Shown: one piece after another, positions 42,751-52,138 of the stretch | Position numbering within the stretch: the first letter of the stretch is position 1 | How the letters are laid out: every line of letters starts with the position of its first letter | Source: a filamentous cyanobacterium CCT1 | Lineage (GTDB): Bacteria; Cyanobacteriota; Cyanobacteriia; Phormidesmidales; Phormidesmidaceae | DNA length: 64,000 nt | Direction of reading: 5' to 3' | NCBI GenBank assembly: GCA_003017855.1 | Contig: PYER01000005.1 | Coordinates: forward strand, 1 to 64,000 | Translations under genes and position numbers: made by a program | The notes under the pieces: generated by a model | What the model was told of the DNA's origin: nothing | Database searches by the model: none | The model's input: the letters and a program-made list of their open reading frames with translations, nothing else

Positions 42751-43887
42751 CTATCCCTCCCCCTGGGTCCGTAGCTCCTGGGCACGCAGGTAAAGCTGCA
42801 CCCACTGAGCCTGAATTTGCCTATTCTTGAGGCCCAGGCGGCGGGCCAAAGCCTCAGTGGGTTGCCCTTCCTTATAGGTGGTTAAAATCGCCTGCTCTTC
42901 GGGAGAAAGGCCCTGCCAGTAGTGATCCCACTGGGTGGGGGTGAGGCCAAAGTTGTGCTCTTGCAGCGAGGTCTTGAGCCAGCCCAGCACCATCGCCGGC
43001 TGCTCGCGCAGGGCAAAGATGCGCACGGCATGGTAGCTGACTTTTTCGCGCAGGCGATAGACCTGCTGCACCGGCATACCCAGGCTTTGGGCAATCTGGT
43101 CTTGGCTCAGCCCTTTCAGGTGTAGCTCTAGCCAGCGGGCGGCGGTGTTGTCGAGGTTGCGGCTGAGGTAGTTGACAAACGAGGTCTTCACCTGGTGCCG
43201 CATACTCTGCTGCTCTAGCTCGTTTTGTTCTTCCTGGTACTGGTTCCAGGCTTCTACATCGAGCAGGCTGAGCGAGTCTTCGCTGTCACCGGGGGCAATT
43301 TCATCAGAGACCAGGCGAATCAGTTCGCCGATTGGCACCTGGGTCATGCCGCCCTTCTGGCTGCGCCGCAGGTAGTTGACAAAGCGATAGATGATCAGGG
43401 GCTGGTTACGGATAGGGCGCAGGCAATATTCTTCGATGCTGGCCAGCATCAGCAGGTTGCGCAGCCGTGAGTTTTGGGTGCAGGTAGCGATCCACTTGAG
43501 CTGCTGGGCCAGGTGGCGATCGCTGCGCATCATCTCCTGTATCACCTCTTGAATCACATCGACCACCGATCGACGGCGATCGCGGCTCAGCGAGATCCAG
43601 GTCTTAATCTTGTTGCGAATTAGAAATAGACTGCTCAGCCGCTTGATCAACCGCTGATAGCCCTGATCGGGGCTAACCCCCCAGTAGCGCTGCTGCAAAA
43701 TGCGATAGCGGTACTCAATCGCCTGCCGTGCGATCGCCAGGTCAGCCTCCGCCAGGTCGGCCAACCGTTCTGGGGACTCCCCCAGCAGCCAGTTGACAAT
43801 GCTCTGACAGACAGACTGAGGCTGATCAGGGAAATCTTCTCGTAAGCGGGATAACCAATCCTCCGCCATGGTGTCTGCCCTGGCCAT
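42751..43887 (-). CDS. HetZ-related protein 2-like regulator
   Basis: 378 residues, or 372 from the second Met (MAEDWLSRL). All-helical and soluble. It matches the cyanobacterial HetZ-related protein 2 pattern: a start of WLSRLREDFPDQPQS type, YRYRILQQRYWGVSPDQGYQRL, ASIEEYCLRPIRNQPLIIYR and a sigma-like helix-turn-helix, KGLSQDQIAQSLGMPVQQVYRLREKV, near 265-290. HetZ itself is a heterocyst regulator, but relatives occur in strains without heterocysts, where the role is unknown. DNA binding is inferred from the HTH. The 3' neighbour is convergent. Confidence 0.8.
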   Translation of the reverse strand: MARADTMAEDWLSRLREDFPDQPQSVCQSIVNWLLGESPERLADLAEADLAIARQAIEYRYRILQQRYWGVSPDQGYQRLIKRLSSLFLIRNKIKTWISLSRDRRRSVVDVIQEVIQEMMRSDRHLAQQLKWIATCTQNSRLRNLLMLASIEEYCLRPIRNQPLIIYRFVNYLRRSQKGGMTQVPIGELIRLVSDEIAPGDSEDSLSLLDVEAWNQYQEEQNELEQQSMRHQVKTSFVNYLSRNLDNTAARWLELHLKGLSQDQIAQSLGMPVQQVYRLREKVSYHAVRIFALREQPAMVLGWLKTSLQEHNFGLTPTQWDHYWQGLSPEEQAILTTYKEGQPTEALARRLGLKNRQIQAQWVQLYLRAQELRTQGEG

Positions 43888-44324
43888 GCCATCAATCCTT
43901 TTCGCGTGTTCTGGGTCGGCTGTAGGCTTATCTTAATATCAGTTCCCTTCAGACTCACGAAATAGGGCAGTTTTTAGCTCAGTTATTCTGCCGAGGGCAT
44001 CACCCATCAAAAGCTTCACGCAAATTTTATGATCGCTGCTCTTCTAGAAAGTTTCTGCGAAGGGCGATTTATTGCGGCCCAATTTATTCTAGTTGGGCTG
44101 ATAGTGATCACATACCTCCGTGTGTACTTATACCTGGAGTGACTGTGATAATCATTACACTAAGTTCATCGCGGCTCCAGTACTATTCAGAGTGGGTTAG
44201 TTCCATTCGGTACTTGTGTTAAAAAAAGCACGAAGTTGCTTAATTTGTTGGGGTATTCACGGTCAGGTCGGTATAAAATTTTTAAACATACTTAGAGCAC
44301 ACGAATTCGTCAACAGGGTCTACC
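43888..44324. other. Intergenic region with promoter-like and Fur-box-like sequence
   Basis: 437 bp between divergent genes, AT-rich. It contains the Fur-box-like site at 44141-44159, and a GTGTAC/TGATCACA-rich stretch near 44103-44130. No ORF or RNA gene is convincing. Confidence 0.5.
44141..44159. promoter_or_regulatory. Fur-box-like site
   Basis: TGATAATCATTA with flanks agrees with the 19-bp Fur consensus at 14 of 19 positions by eye. It is 166 bp before the sugar transferase gene. Chance similarity in AT-rich DNA is possible. Confidence 0.3.
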
Positions 44325-44993
44325 ATGCTATCCCTCCGTCCAGACAGTTCCGGAAATGTCGCCCCAGACATTTCCGTAGCCATTATTCATCCTTCTGCTA
44401 AATGCCTTATTAAGCGATCTATCGATATTTTGGGTGCCCTGGCGGGCCTGGTTATCTTAAGTTTGATTGTAGTGCCGGTGGCGTTAGCCATTAAATTAGA
44501 TAGCCCTGGCCCCATTTTTTATGCTCAGAAGCGCTATGGTCTCCAGGGGCGGCCCTTCACCATTTGGAAGTTTCGATCAATGGTGCAAAATGCCGATCTC
44601 CTCAAGCAGACTGTTTCTAATCAAGCCCAGGGCCTCATTTTCAAAAACGAAAATGATCCTCGCATTACTCGGGTTGGCCGTCTGCTGCGCAAGACCAGCC
44701 TCGACGAGTTTCCACAGTTCTGGAACGTTCTTAAGGGCGACATGAGCCTGGTGGGCACTCGTCCACCTACCGAAGACGAGGTTTCGCGCTACAGTCCCCA
44801 CCACTGGCGACGGCTTGAGGTCAAGCCGGGCATGACCGGGCAGTGGCAGATTAGCGGGCGATCGGCGATCAAAGATTTTGAAGAAATCGTGCACCTCGAC
44901 CTGCAGTACCAGGATGTCTGGTCACCCCTGTACGATTTGCAGGTGATTGTAAAAACCATTACGGTCTTGTTCGATCGCAGGGGGGCTTACTAA
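44325..44993 (+). CDS. Priming sugar transferase (polyprenyl-phosphate sugar-1-phosphate transferase)
   Basis: 222 residues, the C-terminal catalytic half of the WbaP/RfbP family. One N-terminal hydrophobic segment ([22 protein letters not shown], about 30-52), then the conserved [37 protein letters not shown] and [13 protein letters not shown] motifs; the Asp-Glu of LDEFPQ is catalytic in the family. It transfers a sugar phosphate to undecaprenyl phosphate, starting glycan assembly. It stands alone, but could start the glycan made by the block at 17672-30676, which has no such enzyme. Confidence 0.93.
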   Translation: MLSLRPDSSGNVAPDISVAIIHPSAKCLIKRSIDILGALAGLVILSLIVVPVALAIKLDSPGPIFYAQKRYGLQGRPFTIWKFRSMVQNADLLKQTVSNQAQGLIFKNENDPRITRVGRLLRKTSLDEFPQFWNVLKGDMSLVGTRPPTEDEVSRYSPHHWRRLEVKPGMTGQWQISGRSAIKDFEEIVHLDLQYQDVWSPLYDLQVIVKTITVLFDRRGAY

Positions 44994-45078
44994 AGCCCTA
45001 GCTCTGGCAACCTCAACGCTTCACCGCTGAGTAAGCCTCTTGGGTAGTCCTTATGGACTAACATGAGGTGACCATGCC

Positions 45079-46227
45079 CTACAAACTGCCAAGGCTATCC
45101 GTATCCGCTGCAATTACCAGATTGTCGCGGTGAACCACGGTATCGGCCCCGCTATAGCCCAAAATCTCAGCAATGTGCTCCGATCGCTGTCCCAGAATGC
45201 GCTGTAGCTCTGAGGCGTTGTAGTTAACAATGCCTCGGGCGATATCGGCCCCGCTGGCGCTGCAGATTACCACCGCATCCTGGGCCTCAAAGTCGCCCTC
45301 AATATGGGTGATACCTGCGGCGAGCAGCGATTTGCCTCCGTTGAGAATGGCCTTGGTAGCCCCCTGGTCGAGATAAAGTCGTCCGGCAGGAGCAAGGCCA
45401 GCGGCAATCCAGCGCTTGCGGGCTGGGCTGGGCTGAGGCCGGGGCGCAAATTGAGTGCCTACGGCTTCTCCAGCCAGGGCTTTGACAACGTTTTGGGGCT
45501 GACGGCCGTCGGTAATGACTGTGCGTACCCCAGCGGTGGTGGCAATTTGGGCCGCCTCTAGCTTGGTCAGCATGCCGCCAGTGCCCCAGGCCGACCCCTG
45601 GCCACCGGCGACCGCCTTGAGAGCCTGAATGTCGGCCAGGCGATCGATCGCAATAATCGGCTCGGCTCCGGGGTTAGAGCGCGGGTCAGCGGAATAGAGG
45701 CGATCGACATCGGTGAGCAGAAATAGCCACTGAGCACCAATCAAACTGGCGACCAGGGCCGATAGGGTATCGTTATCGCCAAACTTGAGTTCCTCTACCG
45801 CCACGGTGTCGTTTTCATTGACGATAGGAATCACTCCCAGCTGCAAAAGCTGGCGAAAGGTGCGGTAGCTGTTGACGTAGCGCGATCGCTGAGCCAAATC
45901 ACTCCGGGTCAGCAGCACCTGGGCAATGGGCTGGTTGAGCGCCGAAAACAGGTCGTCATAAATTCGCATGAGGCGGCCCTGGCCCACGGCAGCTACCGCC
46001 TGCTTCATGGCCAGGGTTTTGGGGCGATCGCTCAGGTGCAGCCGCCTGCAGCCAATGCCCACGGCCCCCGATGACACCAGCACCACCTGGTGCCCCTGCT
46101 GACGGAGCGTACAGAGGGTTTCCACCAGCGCCGCCAGGGTAGAGAGGGCAAACTGGCCCGCCCCGCCGCCGGTCAGGCTAGAGGTACCAATTTTTACCAC
46201 TAAAGTTTGAACTGGGCTCACGGTCAA
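45079..46227 (-). CDS. proB: Glutamate 5-kinase with PUA domain
   Basis: 382 residues. It phosphorylates glutamate, the first step of proline synthesis, and is the point of proline feedback. Amino-acid-kinase motifs: [14 protein letters not shown] near the start, [45 protein letters not shown] and [15 protein letters not shown]. From about residue 285 the PUA domain follows ([20 protein letters not shown]). Length and order are those of E. coli-like ProB. It is on its own; no proA is adjacent. Confidence 0.96.
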   Translation of the reverse strand: MTVSPVQTLVVKIGTSSLTGGGAGQFALSTLAALVETLCTLRQQGHQVVLVSSGAVGIGCRRLHLSDRPKTLAMKQAVAAVGQGRLMRIYDDLFSALNQPIAQVLLTRSDLAQRSRYVNSYRTFRQLLQLGVIPIVNENDTVAVEELKFGDNDTLSALVASLIGAQWLFLLTDVDRLYSADPRSNPGAEPIIAIDRLADIQALKAVAGGQGSAWGTGGMLTKLEAAQIATTAGVRTVITDGRQPQNVVKALAGEAVGTQFAPRPQPSPARKRWIAAGLAPAGRLYLDQGATKAILNGGKSLLAAGITHIEGDFEAQDAVVICSASGADIARGIVNYNASELQRILGQRSEHIAEILGYSGADTVVHRDNLVIAADTDSLGSL

Positions 46228-46573
46228 CCCTCAACCCTCAAAAAGATAGCCCTGGCAGTATAGCAATCCGCCTGCGGCAGGTCGTACCGCCAATTGCCCT
46301 AACTCCTGACCGAGTTGGAGAAGCGAGGATCGGGTGAGCGATCGCGCCCAAAAAAACTTTGGGTGCCAACCCCAAGGTCGACACCCAAAAATAGCTTATT
46401 AAACTAAAGGCCTTTATGAACTGGCCTCTCTTTATGTATTCCTACTATCGCAGCGTTTTTCAGGTATCAAATTAACTCTAATGTTTTCTTTATATTTTCC
46501 TGCGCAAAGTTTCTCGCCTATATGTTGTGGTTTGTAAAGATGTTCGACGTACGTATGCAATACCACCAAGCGT
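46228..46573. other. Intergenic region with a terminator
   Basis: 346 bp between proB and yqeG, both minus. Near the left end is CCTGCGGCAGG (46271-46281), part of a common cyanobacterial repeat type. The terminator at 46350-46389 ends transcripts from the right. The A/T-rich part 46430-46560 holds nothing recognised. Confidence 0.5.
46350..46389 (-). terminator. Rho-independent terminator downstream of yqeG
   Basis: On the minus strand TTTGGGTG (46389-46382) pairs with CACCCAAA (46365-46358), followed by G and seven T. The loop is 16 nt. It lies 185 bp after the yqeG stop. Confidence 0.75.
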
Positions 46574-47083
46574 CTAAAGCGTCACCCCCAGATATTGGGA
46601 GATGATGACCTCAAGGGAGCGCAGGGGGGAGGTGCGCACAACCTGATTGAGGTCAGGCATTGGGCTGACCAAGATTGTGAACAACCCCACTCGGTTGCCA
46701 GCTAGAACATCGGTAAACAGGCGATCGCCCACCATGGCTACCTGATTGGCGGGCAGGTTCATAGCCGCCAGGGCCAGCTTCAGCTTTCGGCCCGAGGGTT
46801 TGCCAGCGCTGGTCAGGTAGGGCACCTCTAGCAGATCTGCAATGCGGCTAATGCGAGGGGCGTTAATGTTGTTGCTCACCAGCCACACCGAGGCTTCGGC
46901 CTTGATGTGGTTCATCCAGCGGGCCAGGTCGGGGTTGGTTTCAGCCTGACGTAGGGGCACCAGGGTATCATCCACGTCTAAAATCAGTCCCTTAAGGCCG
47001 TGGCGGGCCAGTAAATCTGGAGAAATGCTGAGAACGTTTCCCTTCAGAACTAAGTCGGGTTGTAGCAGGCGAGAAAAGGACAT
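46574..47083 (-). CDS. YqeG family HAD-IIIA phosphatase
   Basis: 169 residues from the ATG at 47083 (MSFSRLLQPDLVL), which matches the usual family start; the frame to 47113 adds ten residues. HAD motif I is LILDVDDTLVP, motif II is in VWLVSNN, and motif III/IV is VAMVGDRLFTDVLAGNR. The Asp nucleophile and acid/base Asp are intact. In plants and bacteria YqeG-like enzymes include phosphatidylglycerophosphate phosphatases; this is likely but not certain here. It lies 140 bp downstream of mltG on the same strand. Confidence 0.92.
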   Translation of the reverse strand: MSFSRLLQPDLVLKGNVLSISPDLLARHGLKGLILDVDDTLVPLRQAETNPDLARWMNHIKAEASVWLVSNNINAPRISRIADLLEVPYLTSAGKPSGRKLKLALAAMNLPANQVAMVGDRLFTDVLAGNRVGLFTILVSPMPDLNQVVRTSPLRSLEVIISQYLGVTL

Positions 47084-47223
47084 GGCAAAATCGTAAGCCC
47101 CAAAGGCCAGCATAATCTAGATCGGAGGCCTTTGGACGCAAGGCGCAGGAGGAGCGATCGCAGCCTTCCCACGCCGCCCATGCTTAAGCTAACCCAAACG
47201 ACTAGCTAACCATCCGGCGGCGG

Positions 47224-48285
47224 CTAGTTGTCAATAGCGGCTCGAATCGCATCGCGGGCGGCCTCGTGCTCAGCCAGGGTGCGGCTAAAGACATGGGTGC
47301 CGTCGTAGCGGGCCACAAAGTATAGGTAGTCGGTGCTGGCTGGGGTCAGGGTAGCCTCAAGGCTGGCTTGGCCAGGGCTGGCGATCGGGGTGGGTGGCAG
47401 ACCGGGATTAATATAGGTGTTATAGGGTGAGGGCGTACCCACCTGGGTCCAGGTGAGGGGCTGCTCCTTGGTTTGGGTAATGCCCAGGCCGTACTCGACG
47501 GTGGGGTCGGCCCCCAGGGGCATGTTTTGCTGCAGGCGGTTGGTAAACACCCCAGCAATAATGTCTCGCTCATCGGGAACCACAGATTCTTTCTCAACAA
47601 TGCTGGCGAGTGTAGCCCACTCCAGCAGCGATAGGTCGGTATTCGCCTGCTGGTAGAGCGGTAGTGCCACCGTCTCAAAGCGCTGCAGCATAGCGTCTAC
47701 GACGGCTTCCGGGGTGACGCCTTCCTTTGGTAGCTGGTAGGTATCCGGAAACAAAAATCCCTCCAGATGAGGAACTGTGTCGGGCAGCCAGGGATATTGA
47801 TCCCTGGGAATTTGCTCCGTAGCGGCCAGAAAGGCATCGGCCGAAAAGAGCCCAGCTTCCTGAAAATAGGCGGCCATTTGCCTGCGGTTCCAGCCCTCGG
47901 GGATGGTAAACGAGGTTTGTACCACCTGACCACTGCGAATGGTTTCAGCAATAGTGGTCATAGAGTCGATGGGGCTCAGGGCGTAGGTGCCTGCCTGAAA
48001 CCCCGCTTCGGGGTTTTGCCAGGCCAGCCAGCGCGACCACAGCTTCCAGGCCAACGCCGAACGAATCAGGCCGGCCGCCTCCAGGTCCTGGCCAATCTGC
48101 TGCCCCGGAGTGCCCGGCGGAATCTGAATCTGCACGAGTTGAGCCGCAGTTTCAGCGGTGTTGTCACTCACGGGCCGATTGGCCCAACTCCACCAGGCCC
48201 AGCCCTGCCAGGCTGCTGCCCCTGTAGCAAGGGGCAGCAGCAGGCCCAAAAAACTCCACCGAACCCAGCGTGAACCCTTAGTCAT
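47224..48285 (-). CDS. mltG: Endolytic transglycosylase MltG
   Basis: 353 residues from MTKGSRWVRWSFLG (ATG at 48285; 48294 also possible). One N-terminal membrane helix, a LysM-like part (VQIQIPPGTPGQQIGQDL), and the YceG catalytic fold with LASIVEKESVVPDERDIIAGVFTNRL, where the first Glu is catalytic, plus TYINPGLPPTPIASPG. It cuts nascent peptidoglycan glycan strands at the membrane. It is followed by yqeG, a common order in cyanobacteria. Confidence 0.94.
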   Translation of the reverse strand: MTKGSRWVRWSFLGLLLPLATGAAAWQGWAWWSWANRPVSDNTAETAAQLVQIQIPPGTPGQQIGQDLEAAGLIRSALAWKLWSRWLAWQNPEAGFQAGTYALSPIDSMTTIAETIRSGQVVQTSFTIPEGWNRRQMAAYFQEAGLFSADAFLAATEQIPRDQYPWLPDTVPHLEGFLFPDTYQLPKEGVTPEAVVDAMLQRFETVALPLYQQANTDLSLLEWATLASIVEKESVVPDERDIIAGVFTNRLQQNMPLGADPTVEYGLGITQTKEQPLTWTQVGTPSPYNTYINPGLPPTPIASPGQASLEATLTPASTDYLYFVARYDGTHVFSRTLAEHEAARDAIRAAIDN

Positions 48286-48448
48286 AAGCTGCAATCTGGA
48301 TAATCGTCACCGGGGCCGTCTGTATCATCGTCCATATCTAGACGCCCTTGGAATATTCCAGCTCAAAGATGTTTCCTTTAGCTCACAAACTCGACCCGTT
48401 GGGCCTATTGTCATAAACTTCTGGATTCAGTATCCTGCTGGAACACTC

Positions 48449-49012
48449 TTACTCTAATAGATCAAACAATTTTTCTTCCAGGCTGCCGCGAATCAGCTGG
48501 AACTCTTCGGGGGTCACGACCTCTAGCGTCCCACTGCTGTTGCGGTTGGCAAAAATAAGCAACGGATCGAGTGGGGTACACAGGGTGTATTCTTCGTCTT
48601 CGTAAAAGCAGGTAGCTAAAATTTGAAACTCTTCGGTGAGCGGATTGCCTGTTTCATCGAGTTCATCGAGCTCCAGAGTGAGGCAGTTGTCCTCCTCAGC
48701 GTCGGGTAGCTCCCCAGCGGCGGTCAGCGTAATGGCGGTGCGCTGTAGCATCAGGTTTTGCTCTGCCAGCACAGCCTTGGCCGTTAAGAAAATTTGGTCG
48801 ATATCCTCATCCTCGATATCCATCAAGATATCGTCGTCGTCATCGCCCTGCTGCCAGACAAAAATCTCAATTGGGGCATCGATGGGCAGCAGCAGCAGGT
48901 ATTCGCGGCCATTGAGCTGAAAGCTTTGCTCCACCTGGCAGGGCAAAAACCGCCCGGCATCGTCGGTAAGAACGACGGCTGACTCATCGATGGGTTGGGT
49001 ATTATCCGCCAT
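48449..49012 (-). CDS. DUF3727 family protein
   Basis: 187 residues, acidic, soluble. The N-terminal half (VVLTDDAGRFLPCQVEQSF, REYLLLLPIDAPIEIFVW) and C-terminal half (EFQILATCFYEDEEYTLC, TPLDPLLIFANRN) look like an internal duplication of a small beta unit. Asp/Glu runs occur at DDDDDILMDIEDEDID. The family is restricted to cyanobacteria and plastids and is often found between ruvX and mltG, as here. Its function is unknown. Confidence 0.88.
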   Translation of the reverse strand: MADNTQPIDESAVVLTDDAGRFLPCQVEQSFQLNGREYLLLLPIDAPIEIFVWQQGDDDDDILMDIEDEDIDQIFLTAKAVLAEQNLMLQRTAITLTAAGELPDAEEDNCLTLELDELDETGNPLTEEFQILATCFYEDEEYTLCTPLDPLLIFANRNSSGTLEVVTPEEFQLIRGSLEEKLFDLLE

Positions 49013-49125
49013 GAAGCCACTCTTTTTCTGAATAACCAGGTGCGGACAACAGGGCCGCAGCCCAGCATGAACACTGAACGGTTTTATCAGAATATCCCAT
49101 CCTGTTACGTCTATTGGCGACGAGC

Positions 49126-49551
49126 TCAGGACGAGCGGCGTTCGTCTAGCCAGCGCTGCAAAATAATGGCGGCGGCTTTGCGATCGATCAGGGCTTTTTC
49201 GTGGGCGACAGAATGACCCGCAGCCCGCATCAGCTGCTCAGCTTCCACCGAACTCAGTCGTTCGTCTACATAGATGACGGGCAAACCCAGCGCCTGCTCT
49301 AGCCCGCCAGCTACCTTACGCACCTGGCGGGCCTGGAAGCCTTCTTCGCCATCCATGGTCAGCGGTAGACCCACGACCAGCACCTCGACCCGTCGAGCCG
49401 AGACAATCTGCTGAAGATCGGCGACTAGCTCGGCAAACGATCGCCGCTGTAGGGTCGTTAGCCCGGTGGCGATCAGGCCGGTACCGTCGCAGCCCGCCAC
49501 ACCAATGCGCCTGCGACCAATATCCAACCCCAGAGCGGAAACAGGCGTCAT
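49126..49551 (-). CDS. ruvX: Holliday junction resolvase-like RuvX (YqgF)
   Basis: 141 residues with an RNase H-like fold. LGLDIGRRRIGVAGCDG carries the first catalytic Asp, VEVLVVGLPLTMDGEEG the middle strand, and YVDERLSSVEAEQLM the second acidic site, with the last Asp in KALIDRKAAAIIL. The family acts on Holliday junctions or in rRNA processing; which is not settled for cyanobacteria. It is 28 bp downstream of the GNAT gene and on the same strand as DUF3727. Confidence 0.94.
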   Translation of the reverse strand: MTPVSALGLDIGRRRIGVAGCDGTGLIATGLTTLQRRSFAELVADLQQIVSARRVEVLVVGLPLTMDGEEGFQARQVRKVAGGLEQALGLPVIYVDERLSSVEAEQLMRAAGHSVAHEKALIDRKAAAIILQRWLDERRSS

Positions 49552-49579
49552 AGCGCTGTGGTCATAGAACCGGCAAGGC

Positions 49580-50800
49580 CTAGCGATCGCCCTCGGGGCC
49601 AGGGATATCGTTGCTGCCCTCGGGCTTCTGCGGCCCCAGCACCGGCCAGCGCTCTGCCGACCAGGTCATGCGGCCGGGAATGGGCTTACCAGCGGGCTGT
49701 AGCCCGGTCAACACGTCGGATAGCTGCAGTCCTTCTAGGGATAGGTGGCGAGCCTCGCGCACCTTATGCCAGACCGATCGCGACATCAGCAGCGCATGGG
49801 ACTCAGGAATCGCCTGAATTTGGGTAAAACAGGCCTCGCGCTCGGGCTGGTAGTCGAGGGAGGTCAGCCGCAGAGACTGAGCCGGAAAGGGCTGCAGGAT
49901 TTTGGCCATCTGCGTCATCAGCTCTGGATAGAGCCAGGTGTAGGCCGGATGCACCGTCAGCCCAGCCGTATGGGGCTGCTTGCCGTCGCGGGAAATCGCG
50001 AGCTTAAACTGGCCAATGGCGGCCTTGCGCTGCTGCTCAAAGACGTAGGCGCTAACCGTTTCCACCTGGTTGACCAGGCGATCTGTGGTGGCGCTGACGG
50101 TACTCAGCAACCCTGTCTTGAAATCTTGAATCTGGTGATCAAACACCTGCCGGACCAGGGGCGGCATAGATGCCGTATCGAGCTGGTAGAGCAGCTGGGC
50201 GTCGGCGTTGCTGATGGGCAGCAGGTTGGGCAGATCGGGCTCGCGCTGAGCCAGGGCGGCAATTTGCTCGGGCGGCAGCGCCCAGTAGGTGATCTGGGCC
50301 AGGGGCTGAAACCCATTAAAGCGATAGAGAGCCAGGGCCGATTTGTAGCTGACATCGACTTCTATCATCCAGGTTCTGGCTTCCCATACCGCCTCAAACC
50401 CGTGGCGCAGCAGCCGCGAACCGACATCCATGTAGCCCGAGGTATCTGGAGCGGCGGTGTCGGCCAGAGCGCGGCGGTTAATCACGACCTGTTCAACCCG
50501 CCAGGTGCTGCGAGTTTGGTTAAAGGGGGAGACTTGAATCAGTCCGACCAGGCTTTTTTGGCGCTCAGCGACAAAGGTGGTTTGGCTCTGCTGCTGCACC
50601 GGACGAGGCAGCCAGCTCATCACCTTAAGCGGGCCGTACCACCGCCGCTGAAAGTCAAGCCATGACACCATGGCCTCGGCGGCATCGCGATCGCCGCCAG
50701 CCTCCAGATCGTCTGGCTGCCACTGCTTGAGGTCGTCTAAATCGCGGTACTGCAGTGGCCTCACCGTCAGGGTTGGGCCAGGGGTCATCATCGGTGCCAT
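49580..50800 (-). CDS. GNAT-type N-acetyltransferase-like protein, cyanobacterial
   Basis: 406 residues, about twice the size of a usual GNAT. The first ~200 residues have the acetyltransferase layout: LTVRPLQYRDLDDLKQW, TTFVAERQKSLVGLIQVSPF, RVEQVVINRRALADTAAPDT (probable acetyl-CoA strand), and ALALYRFNGFQPLAQITYW. The second half (DRLVNQVETVSAYVFEQQRKAAIGQ to PFPAQSLRLTSLDYQPE) resembles a second GNAT-like half. The classic QxxGxG/A loop is not evident. Substrate is unknown. It lies directly upstream of ruvX. Confidence 0.8.
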   Translation of the reverse strand: MAPMMTPGPTLTVRPLQYRDLDDLKQWQPDDLEAGGDRDAAEAMVSWLDFQRRWYGPLKVMSWLPRPVQQQSQTTFVAERQKSLVGLIQVSPFNQTRSTWRVEQVVINRRALADTAAPDTSGYMDVGSRLLRHGFEAVWEARTWMIEVDVSYKSALALYRFNGFQPLAQITYWALPPEQIAALAQREPDLPNLLPISNADAQLLYQLDTASMPPLVRQVFDHQIQDFKTGLLSTVSATTDRLVNQVETVSAYVFEQQRKAAIGQFKLAISRDGKQPHTAGLTVHPAYTWLYPELMTQMAKILQPFPAQSLRLTSLDYQPEREACFTQIQAIPESHALLMSRSVWHKVREARHLSLEGLQLSDVLTGLQPAGKPIPGRMTWSAERWPVLGPQKPEGSNDIPGPEGDR

Positions 50801-51079
50801 AGGATCTCAAAGATCTGACCTGTATGCCGTCATCCTAGCCGATTTTCCCAATTTCCACACCGTATCTCCGTCCGGCCGAGCCGCCTCCGCCCGCCTGAAG
50901 AACCGATAACTTTTTCTCGTTTGCAAAGCTTGAGCCAGGGCCGACGCCCTAAAATTCACCGTTTACAAAACTTATGATTTAAGCGACGATTGCAACTATA
51001 GTTATCAACAGCACATGGGCGCAGCGGGCGAGCTAGAGCTGAGCTACAGTAGCCCGACAATCAGTATCTGGGACTTACC

Positions 51080-52000
51080 ATGAGAAATCTTTTAGCCATC
51101 GAGCGGTTTTGCCTGTACGGTCATATCGTCGCTATGGCCTTTGGTCTGGCAGGGTTACTGTGGGTGGTGCCCCACCCTGGCATCCTAGATTACCTGCCGG
51201 CCGGGCAGACGCTATTTCAGTGGAGCATGGCTGGCGGCGGGGTCGGCTACATTTTGCTGGGCACCCTGGCGGTCGCTCTATACGCTTACCGCACCCTGGG
51301 GCTGGGTACTCTGCTGACCTTTGCGATCGCAGCCATCGGTATCTCCGTCACCAGCGAGCTGTTGGGCACCAGCACGGGCTTTCCCTTTGGCCACTACAGC
51401 TATCTCAACGGGCTGGGCTACAAGGTGGCCGGGCTAGTGCCGTTCACGATTCCGCTGTCGTGGTTTTATCTGGGCTTGGCGTCCTTTTTGCTGGCCCGCA
51501 GCGGTCTGGCGGCGGGCGGTGGCCCTGGTCGCTACGGCTGGGCGCGATCGCTAGCAGCCGTGCTGCTGGGCTCTGTGCTGCTTACCTCCTGGGACTTTGT
51601 GCTTGACCCGGCCATGAGCCAGACCGCGCTGCCCTTCTGGTACTGGCACCAGCCCGGCGCTTTCTTCGGCATGCCCTATCAAAACTTTGCTGGCTGGCTG
51701 GGGACAGGAATCGTGTTTATGGGCGTAGCTCTGGGGCTGTGGAAGACTTTCAAGTTTTCTCCCGAGCTGGATCAGGCTCAGCTCACTCTGCCCTTAGTGG
51801 TGTACCTGTCCAACTTTGGCTTTGCACTGGTCATGAGCCTGGCGGCTGGTTTCTATGTTCCTATTGCCCTGGGTATTTTGACGGGGGCACTGCCTGCCGT
51901 GCTGTGTTGGCGCGCGACCGTCCAGGAGAGCCTGGCCAATGTGGCTCAGCCTGCTCAGGTAGTTGAACCCGTGAATTCGGCCAAGGTAGTTTTGAAGTAG
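51080..52000 (+). CDS. cruF: Carotenoid 1',2'-hydratase CruF
   Basis: 306 residues, about eight membrane helices. The segments GISVTSELLGTSTGFPFGHYSY, GYKVAGLVPFTIPLSWF, SWDFVLDPAM and WYWHQPGAFFGMPYQNFAGW are the marks of CruF and bacterioruberin hydratase relatives; the His, Asp and Glu there probably act in water addition. CruF hydrates the psi end of gamma-carotene derivatives on the way to myxol. It is followed by cruG 138 bp downstream. Confidence 0.93.
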   Translation: MRNLLAIERFCLYGHIVAMAFGLAGLLWVVPHPGILDYLPAGQTLFQWSMAGGGVGYILLGTLAVALYAYRTLGLGTLLTFAIAAIGISVTSELLGTSTGFPFGHYSYLNGLGYKVAGLVPFTIPLSWFYLGLASFLLARSGLAAGGGPGRYGWARSLAAVLLGSVLLTSWDFVLDPAMSQTALPFWYWHQPGAFFGMPYQNFAGWLGTGIVFMGVALGLWKTFKFSPELDQAQLTLPLVVYLSNFGFALVMSLAAGFYVPIALGILTGALPAVLCWRATVQESLANVAQPAQVVEPVNSAKVVLK

Positions 52001-52138
52001 CACCGGCCCTCGGTTTTTCAGCAGGGCTGACTATTTTTGACATCGATACGCGTTGATGGCCTATTGGCCGGTGGATGAAGGGCTAATTTTAAGCAGCCAA
52101 TTCATATCCTGTTAGTCTGACTGGTTTGAGGTACTCCC

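Noticed and set aside
49745-50665. 306-codon open frame antisense to the GNAT gene
   Set aside because: Long, but composed of Gly/Leu/Gln-rich text with no motifs; the opposite frame encodes the clear acetyltransferase-like protein.
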